Below are positions 47,346 to 55,879 of a stretch of 64,000 bases of DNA, piece after piece. Made by a program: the position numbers and the translations under genes. The stretch lies in the NCBI RefSeq assembly GCF_900107765.1, contig NZ_FNQY01000015.1, positions 55,391-119,390 of the forward strand, given 5' to 3'. Source of the stretch: Arachidicoccus rhizosphaerae (GTDB taxonomy: Bacteria; Bacteroidota; Bacteroidia; Chitinophagales; Chitinophagaceae). The notes under the pieces are model-generated. The model did no database searches and was not told where the DNA came from. It saw only the letters and a program-made list of their open reading frames with translations. Within the stretch, counting starts at the first letter, position 1. Every line of letters starts with the position of its first letter.

Positions 47346-48842
47346 ATGGAATCTATCAATCCTGCCAATAACCAGATTTTAAAAAAATATAAAAACGATA
47401 AGCAGCCTGCTGTTCAAGCAAAAATAGATAATGCCGCCAGGGTGTTCCCCTATTGGCGCAAGACCAGCTATAGTTCCCGGGCTAACCTGTTAAAAAAGAC
47501 CGCAAACGTACTGCTTAATAATAAGGAGCAGCTGGCTAAACTGATGGCCCTTGAGATGGGTAAGCCCTTAAAAGAAGGCGTAGGGGAGATTGAAAAATGT
47601 GCCTGGGTTTGTAATTATTATGCTAAAAACGGTGCTGGTTTCTTAAAAGACCTACCCGTTGAGACAGATGCGGCTAGTAGTTATATCAGTTATCAGCCTA
47701 TAGGAACGATCCTGGCTGTTATGCCCTGGAATTTCCCCTTCTGGCAGGTATTCAGGTTTATTGCCCCTTCGATATTTGCGGGCAACTGCGGTCTGCTAAA
47801 ACACGCTTCTAATGTACCGGGGTGTGCTATCGCTATTGAGAAAGCCATGCTGGAGGCAGGCTTCCCGGCAGGGGTATTCCAGACCTTGCTGATTGACAGC
47901 AAGCAAGTCGCCAAAGTCTTGGAAGCGCCCAGCGTCCGTGCAGTAACGCTTACCGGCAGTACTGCTGCAGGCCAACAGGTGGCGGCCAAGGCCGCCTCCC
48001 TGATCAAAAAATCTGTCCTGGAATTAGGCGGCAGCGATCCGTATCTGATACTCAAAAATGCCGATTTAGAACTGGCTGCCACCGTCTGTGCCAACAGCCG
48101 GTTGATTAATAATGGCCAGAGCTGTATTGCCGCTAAACGCTTTATTGTGGATAGATCCGTCGCTGAAAAATTCACCCAACTGCTGAAAGAGAAAATGTCA
48201 TCCAAGGTGATGGGCGATCCATTAGATCCGCATACCGATTTGGGCCCCATGTCCAGGATTGATCTCAGAGATGAACTCCATGAGCTGGTCCTGCAAAACA
48301 AAAAAGCCGGCGCACAAGTTTTATTAGGTGGCGAGCTCCCTGAGCAGTCTAAGAACAACGCCTTTTATCCCCCTACCATTCTTTATAACGTCAAAAAAAG
48401 CATGTCTGCCTATACGGAAGAAATTTTTGGCCCGGTCGCATCCATTATCCTGGCGGCAGATACGCAGGATGCTATCGCCATTGCCAATGACACCAGCTTT
48501 GGCTTAGGCGCCGCCGTATTCACCAAAAGTAAACGAGAAGGGGAAAGAATCGCCAGAGAAGAACTGGATGCCGGCGCCTGCTTCGTCAATAGTCTGGTTA
48601 AATCTGACCCCAGACTTCCCTTTGGGGGTGTTAAAATGTCTGGTTATGGCAGAGAACTTGGTCTACATGGCATCCATGAGTTTGTCAATATTAAAACCGT
48701 GTATGTAGCGGATACAGAAAAAAACAATACACCTAAAAAAGCGAAAGTGACAAAAGTGACCAAAGCAGGTAAAGCAGCGCCAGCAAAGAAGACAGCTGGA
48801 AAAGCGAAGGCTAAAACAGCAAAGCCGGCCCTTAAGAAGTAG
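47346..48842 (+). CDS. NAD(P)-dependent aldehyde dehydrogenase (succinate-semialdehyde type) with Lys/Ala-rich C-terminal tail
   Basis: A 498-residue ALDH-superfamily enzyme of the short GabD2-like group. It has PWNFPFWQVFR with Asn129, LTGSTAAGQQVA for cofactor binding, Glu226 in SVLELGGSDPYLIL, the nucleophile Cys260 in NNGQSCIAAKRFIVD, EEIFGPVASII, and KMSGYGRELGLHGIHEFVNIKTVYV at the end of the catalytic fold. It oxidises an aldehyde such as succinate semialdehyde to the acid. The usual fold ends near residue 455. A further 43 residues follow, with 15 Lys and many Ala, Thr and Pro in AKK/AGK/TAK patterns like a histone H1 or bacterial nucleoid-protein tail. The tail is in frame without a frameshift. 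The gene stands alone. Confidence 0.92.
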   Translation: MESINPANNQILKKYKNDKQPAVQAKIDNAARVFPYWRKTSYSSRANLLKKTANVLLNNKEQLAKLMALEMGKPLKEGVGEIEKCAWVCNYYAKNGAGFLKDLPVETDAASSYISYQPIGTILAVMPWNFPFWQVFRFIAPSIFAGNCGLLKHASNVPGCAIAIEKAMLEAGFPAGVFQTLLIDSKQVAKVLEAPSVRAVTLTGSTAAGQQVAAKAASLIKKSVLELGGSDPYLILKNADLELAATVCANSRLINNGQSCIAAKRFIVDRSVAEKFTQLLKEKMSSKVMGDPLDPHTDLGPMSRIDLRDELHELVLQNKKAGAQVLLGGELPEQSKNNAFYPPTILYNVKKSMSAYTEEIFGPVASIILAADTQDAIAIANDTSFGLGAAVFTKSKREGERIAREELDAGACFVNSLVKSDPRLPFGGVKMSGYGRELGLHGIHEFVNIKTVYVADTEKNNTPKKAKVTKVTKAGKAAPAKKTAGKAKAKTAKPALKK

Positions 48843-48938
48843 CCAGTAAACAGGCTGCCACTAAATGCACCTATACGTATAAGCCACTCAATAAGTGGCT
48901 AAAATCCTATAGCCCTGCGAACCATATATATTCGTTGT

Positions 48939-48986
48939 AAAAATCAAAAAGGGGCTGTCCGCATAGCTAGCTATGCGGACAGCCCC
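48939..48986 (-). terminator. Terminator made of a perfect 36-bp palindrome
   Basis: 48951-48986 is a perfect palindrome of two 18-base arms (arm GGGGCTGTCCGCATAGCT). The A-rich run at 48939-48950 gives a U-tract on the minus strand, so it terminates the GH32 gene. It may also stop readthrough from the convergent aldehyde dehydrogenase gene. Confidence 0.85.
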
Positions 48987-49030
48987 CACTCATTACTAAA
49001 AATAGTCTATAGCTAATTTTCTACAAAGTT

Positions 49031-51019
49031 TCACCTGCCAGGCTTAAGTTCCCGGATATGTACCCTTAACCGCTGACTGTTAGCTTTACTTTTACTGAAA
49101 TTTTGCAGGCTACAATCCACCCGGTCAAAATAAGCCCTTGGATAAATAAGCGCTGTCATTACGCTCAGTCCCCCATCTGCAAATAATTCCACACTGTTTC
49201 TGTCTAAAATAATCTGCACGTGGCGTTTACTACCTGGCTTATTATGCGGCTTTCCGGATTTTCTCTTAGGTAGCTCAGACGGATGATTCGCATGTACGCC
49301 CCCTACCTCGTCCATTGCACCGGCAGCCTGCTTTGCGGCAAAATCCAATACGGGCCCGTATAGCACTGTGTTCATATCTCTGGCAAAAGCCATATCTCCG
49401 GCTCCGCCCCGGTTAATATAATATCTGCTGCCGCTCCCTCCACGGCTGCCAATACTTTTAGTGGGCTCCAGCCCTACTACCAGGCTATCCCCCTTAGGAC
49501 TCCTAAATACCAGCTTAAAAGAGCTGCTGTTTATACCATCCATCTCTATCAGCAAGGGGCTGCCTTGCGCAAGCGGTGTTGACATAGTGGCCTGTTTCCC
49601 AGGGCTGTCTCCAGCTCCGCCCAGTTCAAGCGTAGCCCCCTTTGAAGCAATTTGCTTTTGTAACGTACCAACAGGGGTTTGCCGCAGATAATACCTATCA
49701 TACGTTTTTTCATCAGCTCGCTTATCAGCATTTCCAGCAGCGGCGCTTACTTTAACCAATGAGAGTATTCTGGGCAGCGTCATTTCTCCTCTCCAGGTCG
49801 TGGCAGGCACACTACCTGCATACATCAAATTAGTCATCCAGCCAATATAAGATCTTGAGCCGGGTCCCTCACCTCGTTTTGTTCCTTTTGCTTCTTTTCT
49901 CCCTACCCGAGGCTTGCCAGCTGCCACCATCTCCAAGCGGCTAAGTCCTGCCAGCCCGTTCCAGGTATTGCCCGCATAATCATCCGGTCCGTACTCCAGC
50001 CAGCGCACCTCTTTTTGAGGACTGATAAAATTTGTCCCGTCAAAATCACCGACAAAATACTGTATCCCTGACCCCTTATTGGGTCCGCCATTTCCTTCAG
50101 ACACCGTCAGGACCCATTTTATGGCTGGTGAGCTGGCTCTATTATGCTTTGCGGAAGTTTTACCTGATCGCTCCAACGGCTCTACCAATAATGGAAACAA
50201 ATCCGGGCATTCCCATACTGATGCGTGCGAACCGACATTACTCCCGAATTCAGACAGCGGCTGCCACCGGGTCAGGTTTTTTGAGCTATAAAGCCGCACT
50301 CTGTCGGAGGCTGCTACGACCATAATCCATTTTTTATCCGGCGCATACCAAAAGACCTTGGGATCCCTAAAATCCCTGACCCCTGGATTTTGCACGACCG
50401 GATTACCTGGGTATTTTATCCAGGTCAGGCCCTCATCCAGACTATAGGCGATGCTTTGCCTTTCTACGTCTTCTCTGCCAGCGTCAGCCCTTTTAGGATC
50501 ATGATGGGTAAAAATAGCTACCAGGGGAGGCCTGCTTTTACTGCCTAGTCCACTGGTGTTGTCCTGATCGTAGACTGCACTACCGGAAAATATATAACCC
50601 AGGCTATCGGGATAAAGTGCGATGGGCAGCTCCTGCCAGTGGATCAGATCCCGGCTAATGGCATGCCCCCAATGCATGGGGCCCCAGTTAATTGCCTCGG
50701 GGTAATATTGATAAAACATATGATACGTTCCTTTAATATATACCAGCCCGTTGGGATCATTGATCCAATGGGCTTCAGGCGTAAAATGGAGCAGCGGCCG
50801 AAGTCTTTCTGCACGGCTGTCCTGAGACTGGATACGCTGCGCATGTAATCCCTGAATGCCATCACTAAGGCAAAGACCTCTCAGCAACCATAAGATGAGT
50901 AGCAGCGCCGTCCCCTTACGCAAACTACCTCCAAAACTGCATGGAAACGGGACGCCACTGCCGCCTTGAGGGTCTGTATGACTGATCAGGTAATTGACTG
51001 AATGTTTGCGCTGTTGCAT
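49031..51019 (-). CDS. GH32 family fructan hydrolase (levanase/inulinase/invertase type)
   Basis: A 662-residue secreted enzyme with a 36-residue tail before the signal core (GTALLLILWLLRGLCLS). The five-bladed propeller carries the three GH32 acidic residues: nucleophile Asp88 in HWINDPNG, transition-state Asp219 in FRDPKVFW and acid/base Glu270 in WECPDLF. FSGSAVYDQDNTSGLG and GNTWNGLAGLSRLEMV (a NDPDG-like region) also match the family, and a beta-sandwich domain ends with VELFADGGLSVMTALIYP. It releases fructose from beta-2,1 or beta-2,6 fructans or sucrose; which one is not decided. Several Lys/Arg/Gly/Ser-rich insertions (about 284-300, 375-395, 435-450, 575-615) make it longer than usual. 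There are no adjacent SusC/D or fructokinase genes. Confidence 0.92.
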   Translation of the reverse strand: MQQRKHSVNYLISHTDPQGGSGVPFPCSFGGSLRKGTALLLILWLLRGLCLSDGIQGLHAQRIQSQDSRAERLRPLLHFTPEAHWINDPNGLVYIKGTYHMFYQYYPEAINWGPMHWGHAISRDLIHWQELPIALYPDSLGYIFSGSAVYDQDNTSGLGSKSRPPLVAIFTHHDPKRADAGREDVERQSIAYSLDEGLTWIKYPGNPVVQNPGVRDFRDPKVFWYAPDKKWIMVVAASDRVRLYSSKNLTRWQPLSEFGSNVGSHASVWECPDLFPLLVEPLERSGKTSAKHNRASSPAIKWVLTVSEGNGGPNKGSGIQYFVGDFDGTNFISPQKEVRWLEYGPDDYAGNTWNGLAGLSRLEMVAAGKPRVGRKEAKGTKRGEGPGSRSYIGWMTNLMYAGSVPATTWRGEMTLPRILSLVKVSAAAGNADKRADEKTYDRYYLRQTPVGTLQKQIASKGATLELGGAGDSPGKQATMSTPLAQGSPLLIEMDGINSSSFKLVFRSPKGDSLVVGLEPTKSIGSRGGSGSRYYINRGGAGDMAFARDMNTVLYGPVLDFAAKQAAGAMDEVGGVHANHPSELPKRKSGKPHNKPGSKRHVQIILDRNSVELFADGGLSVMTALIYPRAYFDRVDCSLQNFSKSKANSQRLRVHIRELKPGR

Positions 51020-51413
51020 GTTTTGTATAGATGTAATATATTAAAAAAGCGCCTGTCCTTTTACGGAATTCAGGGGAGGGATTTATGTAAAACGTCCCAA
51101 CTAAGTTAGCTCATTTAATGCTCATATTTCTGGTCTTCACAGTGCGTTTAGGATTTAGGCAGGTTCGCCAGCGGTGACTGATGCGGCTGTCACAACCCAA
51201 AATTGGCGGTACGCTGCTTTTGCGTCCGGTTTCTGACGCCGATCTACGCCGCCTGCCTTCAACATCCGGCCCCAGTGCCCCGCCCGCTGCCCGCTGCTAC
51301 TTCCCTGTTTTAACACCGGAATTCAAAAAAATGCACTAATTTAGAAAAAGCTGCCCCACGGGCAGCGGTTCGGCGCTTAAGCACCGCTCACAAAATAAAT
51401 ACGAGAAAAGACG
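51020..51413. other. Divergent GH32 / MgtC region
   Basis: 394 bases between GH32 (-) and the MgtC-family gene (+). The middle (about 51170-51310) is notably GC-rich but has no credible gene. The last 65 bases hold two overlapping inverted repeats described separately. Confidence 0.5.
51350..51388 (+). promoter_or_regulatory. Overlapping inverted repeats in the MgtC leader
   Basis: GCTGCCC (51350-51356) pairs with GGGCAGC (51360-51366), loop CAC. AGCGGT (51364-51369) pairs with ACCGCT (51383-51388). The two stems share bases 51364-51366 and cannot both form fully. They lie 26-64 bases before the ATG. They could be a regulatory leader or chance structure. Confidence 0.3.
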
Positions 51414-52094
51414 ATGATCAGTAAAGAAGAAATTATAGGCAGACTGACACTGGCCGCCATACTGGGGGCAGCCATCGGGCTGGAAAGAGAAAGAAAGGAC
51501 TGGGTGGCAGGCCTTAGGACGCATATGATGGTCTGCGTGGGAGCCACGCTGGCCATGATTGTGTCCGCTTTTGGGTTTTCTGATATCCTGGGCACTACAA
51601 ACGTGACTTTAGACCCCAGCCGTATTGCAGCGCAAGTTATCAGCGGCATTGGTTTTCTGGGGGCGGGAACCATTTTATTTTTAAAACCGGGGCTGATTCG
51701 GGGGCTGACGACCGCCTCTGGCCTCTGGGCTGTATCCGCTATAGGCCTGGCTATCGGCAGCGGCATGTATGTAGCGGGCGTAGCCGCCACCGTACTGGCA
51801 CTCATCATCCTATGGGGCCTGCAACCCTTTGAGCAGCGTTTTGCCAAACGCTTTAAAAGAAAATACCTGAAAATTACGATTGACACCAATGCCAACCCGG
51901 CAGAGATTATTACCCAGTTATTTGGCCAGGAGGCCCTGGATGTTGCCAGCTTCTCCTTTGATAAGAACAGGGAATATTGTACCATTGAATTCCATTTTGA
52001 TCAGATGGACGGCATCAAAATGAAAACGGTCCTCTCGAAGCTCCAAAAAGAAACAGCGATCAGAGAGATTTACTGGAATAAAGACAACTACTAA
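51414..52094 (+). CDS. MgtC/SapB family membrane protein
   Basis: A 226-residue inner-membrane protein. The MgtC/SapB domain (residues about 10-145) has its signature EIIGRLTLAAILGAAIGLERERKDWVAGLRTHMMVCVGATLAMIVS, followed by AAQVISGIGFLGAGTILF and IRGLTTASGLWAVSAIGLAIGSGMYVAGVAATVLALIIL, giving about five helices. The cytoplasmic C-terminus (about 155-226: KYLKITIDTNANPAEIITQLFGQEALDVASFSFDK) is ACT-like. MgtC proteins help cells cope with low magnesium and restrain the F-type ATP synthase; some members have other roles in membrane homeostasis. The ATG at 51414 follows an A-rich leader. The next gene begins two bases after the stop, so they are co-transcribed. Confidence 0.9.
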   Translation: MISKEEIIGRLTLAAILGAAIGLERERKDWVAGLRTHMMVCVGATLAMIVSAFGFSDILGTTNVTLDPSRIAAQVISGIGFLGAGTILFLKPGLIRGLTTASGLWAVSAIGLAIGSGMYVAGVAATVLALIILWGLQPFEQRFAKRFKRKYLKITIDTNANPAEIITQLFGQEALDVASFSFDKNREYCTIEFHFDQMDGIKMKTVLSKLQKETAIREIYWNKDNY

Positions 52095-52096
52095 GC

Positions 52097-52822
52097 ATGG
52101 CTACAAAAATTACTGCTGATAAATTGAATCCCAGTTTTGCAGACAGGGTGCTGCAATTTCATAAGGAGCTCAAGTACTCAGCCCCTTTACCCCCTGGCTT
52201 TGGTGTCTTAAACCCCATGCAGGAGACCCCCGGTGTGTTAGATCTTATGGAGCAGTTCTATAAAAAGTTTTACGAGGATCATCAGCCCCGCAAGTTTATC
52301 GTAGGCATTAACCCTGGCAGGCATGGAGCCGGCACGACCGGTATTCCTTTTACGGATTCTAAAAGACTGCAGTCAATTTGTGGGATTAAATCTGATCTCC
52401 CCAGTACCCATGAGGTCTCTGCCCTCTTTGTCTATGATATGATTGAGGCTTATGGGGGTGCAAAGGCTTTTTACGGGGACGTATATATACAAAGCATGTT
52501 TCCCCTGGCCCTGGTCAGAGAAGGTAGCCGGGGGGGCTGGGTGAACTGTAATTATTATGATGACCCAAGATTAATAGAGGCACTCATGCCTTATATGATA
52601 GGGCAACTAAAAAAACAGGTGGCTTTTGGGGTAGATACAAGTGTCGCCTATGTGCTGGGCAAAAAAAACGCCAGGTATTTTGAGCAGCTCAACCAAAAAG
52701 CGCATTTATTTGAGCGCATGATCGTCCTGCCGCATCCGCGCTATATCCAGCAGTACCGCTCCAGGGATAAAGACCTGTTTATTGATGAATATATCCGGGC
52801 GTTAAAGGAAGGCTACATCTAA
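52097..52822 (+). CDS. SMUG2-like uracil-DNA glycosylase family protein (DUF4918)
   Basis: A 241-residue soluble protein of the uracil-DNA glycosylase superfamily. Residues 67-90 (FIVGINPGRHGAGTTGIPFTDS) are the SMUG-type active-site loop (GxNPG) and VLPHPRYIQQYRSR near residue 212 is the C-terminal HP(S/R) motif that inserts into DNA. The family (formerly DUF4918, SMUG2) removes uracil or oxidised pyrimidines from DNA in base excision repair. Only two bases separate it from the MgtC gene, implying a shared transcript, although no functional link is known. The protein appears complete. Confidence 0.83.
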   Translation: MATKITADKLNPSFADRVLQFHKELKYSAPLPPGFGVLNPMQETPGVLDLMEQFYKKFYEDHQPRKFIVGINPGRHGAGTTGIPFTDSKRLQSICGIKSDLPSTHEVSALFVYDMIEAYGGAKAFYGDVYIQSMFPLALVREGSRGGWVNCNYYDDPRLIEALMPYMIGQLKKQVAFGVDTSVAYVLGKKNARYFEQLNQKAHLFERMIVLPHPRYIQQYRSRDKDLFIDEYIRALKEGYI

Positions 52823-52927
52823 AACACATACAAAGACGCCTCTGCTGTTCAGCTGAGCAATACCGCGTTTTTCCATACGGCTATAACTATTACTATTAGT
52901 TCCGCTCCTTTTTCTTTTCCCTGGGCA

Positions 52928-55534
52928 TTACCGGAACTTAAATACGATTAGCTGACTGACCGTTCTGCCCGCCATAGGTTTTTCAGGTAAGTCAACTGTC
53001 AGTTCTTTATTTACCCAATTATTTTTGCCATTTTCAACCGCTATCTTAATATGAATCTTGTGTAATTGTTGGCTCGGGTCAGCGACCGATAGCTTGTAAG
53101 TCTGAACCTGGGACGGACGGAGTCGTTGAGTTTTTTTCTTCTGCCCCTTATCAGCTCTGCCGGCTACCCGCAAATCAGCTTTCACTTTTCTGAGCATCAT
53201 CAGACAAGGCGCATCAGCCTGTACGCGCAGATTCCAATGCGCATACCACACCTCAGGCTTATAAAATGCCACCTGCTCTATCCCTCCACCTGCGGCAGGC
53301 AGATCCTGATAGACCGCCTGGATACTATCCGTATTCACAACCACCTCAGAATAGCTTTGACTCATATACGAATACGCAGCGTTTACTGACTTTGGCTTTA
53401 CCAACCTTTTTTCAGGGGTCCCCGGATGTAACACATAACTATAGGCTGCGCCTTTAAGATTGGAGCCATGCTCCAGGCTCAGCTCAAACACCCTGCCACT
53501 GACCCCAGGATACGCTCTTGAACCAATCCCCTGCCAGTCAGCAGCTCTTTTTTCAACCTTCAACCTTAAGGGTGTGGTATTTAAAAGATTGCCTGGACTT
53601 CGGTACCCTTTTTCTGGCAGCAGCTTATATTTAATCCCCCCGTGAAAAATAGCATCTGGCATGGTAGCTGCTGTAAACAGGGTATCTATATCTCTGTGAA
53701 TAGGCGTCTGTTTGCCCTGTCTACTAATAATTACGCCTCCTATGCTATCATACCAGCATTGATTTAAGGTGGTGGTTATTTGCCCCTTCTGGCTGCTATC
53801 TGTTGTAATACCTGTCCCCAGGCAGTATATCCGGTCCACCGCCATAAACCAGGCCTTATGATAAGAGAGCCCCAGGTCATTTTTAACGGTATATACACTC
53901 AGCCCGCTAATAGAGTCCGACACCCCGCCACAAAAATCACTGGTCCCTTTTCTATCCCCCTCACCTGGCGCTTTGTCTTTAGCTATAATAAGGGTATCGG
54001 GCAGGGTAGCACCTGGAAGGCGCTTCCAATCCCAGGCCGGGAATATATTGACATATTCCTTGCCCGTGACCATCAGGTCCATCACACCCTCTGCTCCCCA
54101 GTAGCCTTTTAGATTCTCCTGATTGCCGATCTCCTGCGCGTGATTTCTGGAAGAATTACCATGTAGTGACAGATAAAAGCCCGGATGACGCCAGACGGTA
54201 AAATCCGTGCACCAGTAATGAGATAGGTCATAGGGCTCATGATAGCCGGGCGGTTTAGCACCTGTCATCCTTAGATAGCTGTCCCGGTAACTGTTTTTAT
54301 GGATAGAATCAATCAGCTCCAGCCGCTTTAAGATGGTGGTAAAATCTGGCCGGGTGGCGTCATATCGACTGATACCTCTACCCAGAATATTCCAGTCCAT
54401 GGAGCCGCCCCGGATCTGCCCCAAAATAGACCTTCTGACAAAACCGGAGAAAAATGCCAGTTTCTCACCGGGGAGGCCGTAGGGCGTTCCTCTTAAGTAC
54501 CAGGCACCTGACGATATGGAGCGCATCAGTACCGCTCCATAGGCCCCGTTATAAAGATACCCGTAATGCATATCAAAAGACTGGTCATACTGGATACCTT
54601 CGCCTGTCGTGTAATGAAGTGGCAAATACAGTTCTCTGGCCCCTACGCCCAGCATATAGTCGCTATGGAGTAAAGCGCCAATATAAATCCAACCCAATGC
54701 GATCTCCGATTTATTGGCACCCGAATTATACTTGTGCATGGGATTATTCCTGCCAGGACTATTAACGGCCGTATCCTTACAAATTGCTGCTATCGTTAGT
54801 CTTAAAGTGCTGTCCGGCAGTAAAGATCCGCTGCTACTATTCCCACTACTACCAATGCCACTTGTGCCACCCTTCGTTGCCACAGCCATTTGCATATTAA
54901 TTAAACATAAGGCCAGGGTCTGTGGCCGGGTAATGCCCTGATGATACCAGTTGCTGCAATAAGGCAGCGGCTTACACCCTGAAAAATAACTGAGGGCCTT
55001 ATTTACCGCATTAAATAATGCGGGGCTCTTATAATAATGACTTTTCCCCAGCCCATAAACTAAAGTCATGCGGCGCATCCTTTCCATGGCAGGCATCCAG
55101 TCCACTCCGATCCGCTTATGATCCTTATAATTTAAATCTGTGTATTTACCGGTCGTAGTATCCAGTAGCCGTAAATCTGCCTGCACCTGACCATCCAGTT
55201 GCTCAATAGCGACCTTTACCGCAGCCTCCCCTGCTGCGCCTGCCTGCTGATTATCTACCTGCACAAAAGGCAGCAACTGATCCTGATAGATCCTGCGTAA
55301 GATCATTTCATAGTTCATGGTAGTAGTAGCTGTGGCCGCAGCTTTATTACGTCCTTGCGCTGATGTATTAATATGACAGCTGGCTAGCATTGCCAAAACA
55401 ATAGCGACCCTGGCTACACCAACAGGATGCTTAAAAGCAGATCGTAGAGTCCCCTTCTGACTGCTCGCCCCATTGCTTATCTTATTGACGCTGCGGTTAT
55501 TCCCCGGTCTACAGCTACTGGTCATTTCAGTCAT
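52928..55534 (-). CDS. Polysaccharide lyase family 8 (hyaluronate/chondroitin/xanthan lyase type) lipoprotein
   Basis: 868 residues. A 40-residue tail precedes a lipoprotein signal (ARVAIVLAMLASC, Cys53). The N-terminal alpha-barrel (about 75-420) contains YCSNWYHQGITRPQ (Asn195), YDQSFDMHYGYLYNGAYG with His323 and Tyr332, and GGSMDWNILGRGISR; these correspond to the Asn-His-Tyr-Arg set of PL8. The central beta-sandwich follows (GVSDSISGLSVYTVKNDLGLSYHKAWFMAVDRIYCLGTGI, a KSWFFFDD-like segment), then a C-terminal sandwich to residue 868. PL8 enzymes cleave uronic-acid polysaccharides by beta-elimination, giving unsaturated ends like those removed by GH105/GH88. It is an orphan here, with no SusC/D neighbour. 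A Gly/Ser-rich insert (about 222-238) is present. Substrate not determined. Confidence 0.88.
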   Translation of the reverse strand: MTEMTSSCRPGNNRSVNKISNGASSQKGTLRSAFKHPVGVARVAIVLAMLASCHINTSAQGRNKAAATATTTMNYEMILRRIYQDQLLPFVQVDNQQAGAAGEAAVKVAIEQLDGQVQADLRLLDTTTGKYTDLNYKDHKRIGVDWMPAMERMRRMTLVYGLGKSHYYKSPALFNAVNKALSYFSGCKPLPYCSNWYHQGITRPQTLALCLINMQMAVATKGGTSGIGSSGNSSSGSLLPDSTLRLTIAAICKDTAVNSPGRNNPMHKYNSGANKSEIALGWIYIGALLHSDYMLGVGARELYLPLHYTTGEGIQYDQSFDMHYGYLYNGAYGAVLMRSISSGAWYLRGTPYGLPGEKLAFFSGFVRRSILGQIRGGSMDWNILGRGISRYDATRPDFTTILKRLELIDSIHKNSYRDSYLRMTGAKPPGYHEPYDLSHYWCTDFTVWRHPGFYLSLHGNSSRNHAQEIGNQENLKGYWGAEGVMDLMVTGKEYVNIFPAWDWKRLPGATLPDTLIIAKDKAPGEGDRKGTSDFCGGVSDSISGLSVYTVKNDLGLSYHKAWFMAVDRIYCLGTGITTDSSQKGQITTTLNQCWYDSIGGVIISRQGKQTPIHRDIDTLFTAATMPDAIFHGGIKYKLLPEKGYRSPGNLLNTTPLRLKVEKRAADWQGIGSRAYPGVSGRVFELSLEHGSNLKGAAYSYVLHPGTPEKRLVKPKSVNAAYSYMSQSYSEVVVNTDSIQAVYQDLPAAGGGIEQVAFYKPEVWYAHWNLRVQADAPCLMMLRKVKADLRVAGRADKGQKKKTQRLRPSQVQTYKLSVADPSQQLHKIHIKIAVENGKNNWVNKELTVDLPEKPMAGRTVSQLIVFKFR

Positions 55535-55879
55535 TGGTTACATTATTGTTTTATCCTTTTGTCCTTTTATCCTTTCGCATACTACCTAATGTCATCCGTT
55601 ACCTGAATGAAATGCCTGCAAATAATAATTGATAATCAAGTAGCTTACAAAATCCCTGGTTTAAATCAGATGCAAAATTTATTGAAATAAAGATAGTAAA
55701 CAGCCGTCTTAAAACAATAAAATAAAACGGAAAATCAACCCGCACTCTTTCCACACAACCAGGTTTCAATCAGTTCCATATCGTTATACTATTTTATCTA
55801 AAAATGCCACATAATCAATTTATTTTTCAATTGTCCGGCCTTTGACATAACTTTATTCTATAATACAAACGTTATCACC
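55535..55879. other. Divergent region, PL8 / carbonic anhydrase
   Basis: 345 AT-rich bases between two divergent genes. No gene seen. It presumably carries both promoters. Confidence 0.45.

Noticed and set aside
47693..48358. 221-codon open frame on the minus strand
   Set aside because: Shadow of the aldehyde dehydrogenase gene, which has all catalytic residues in the plus frame.
51377..51985. 202-codon open frame on the minus strand
   Set aside because: Antisense shadow of the MgtC-family gene, whose plus-strand protein has the full family signature.
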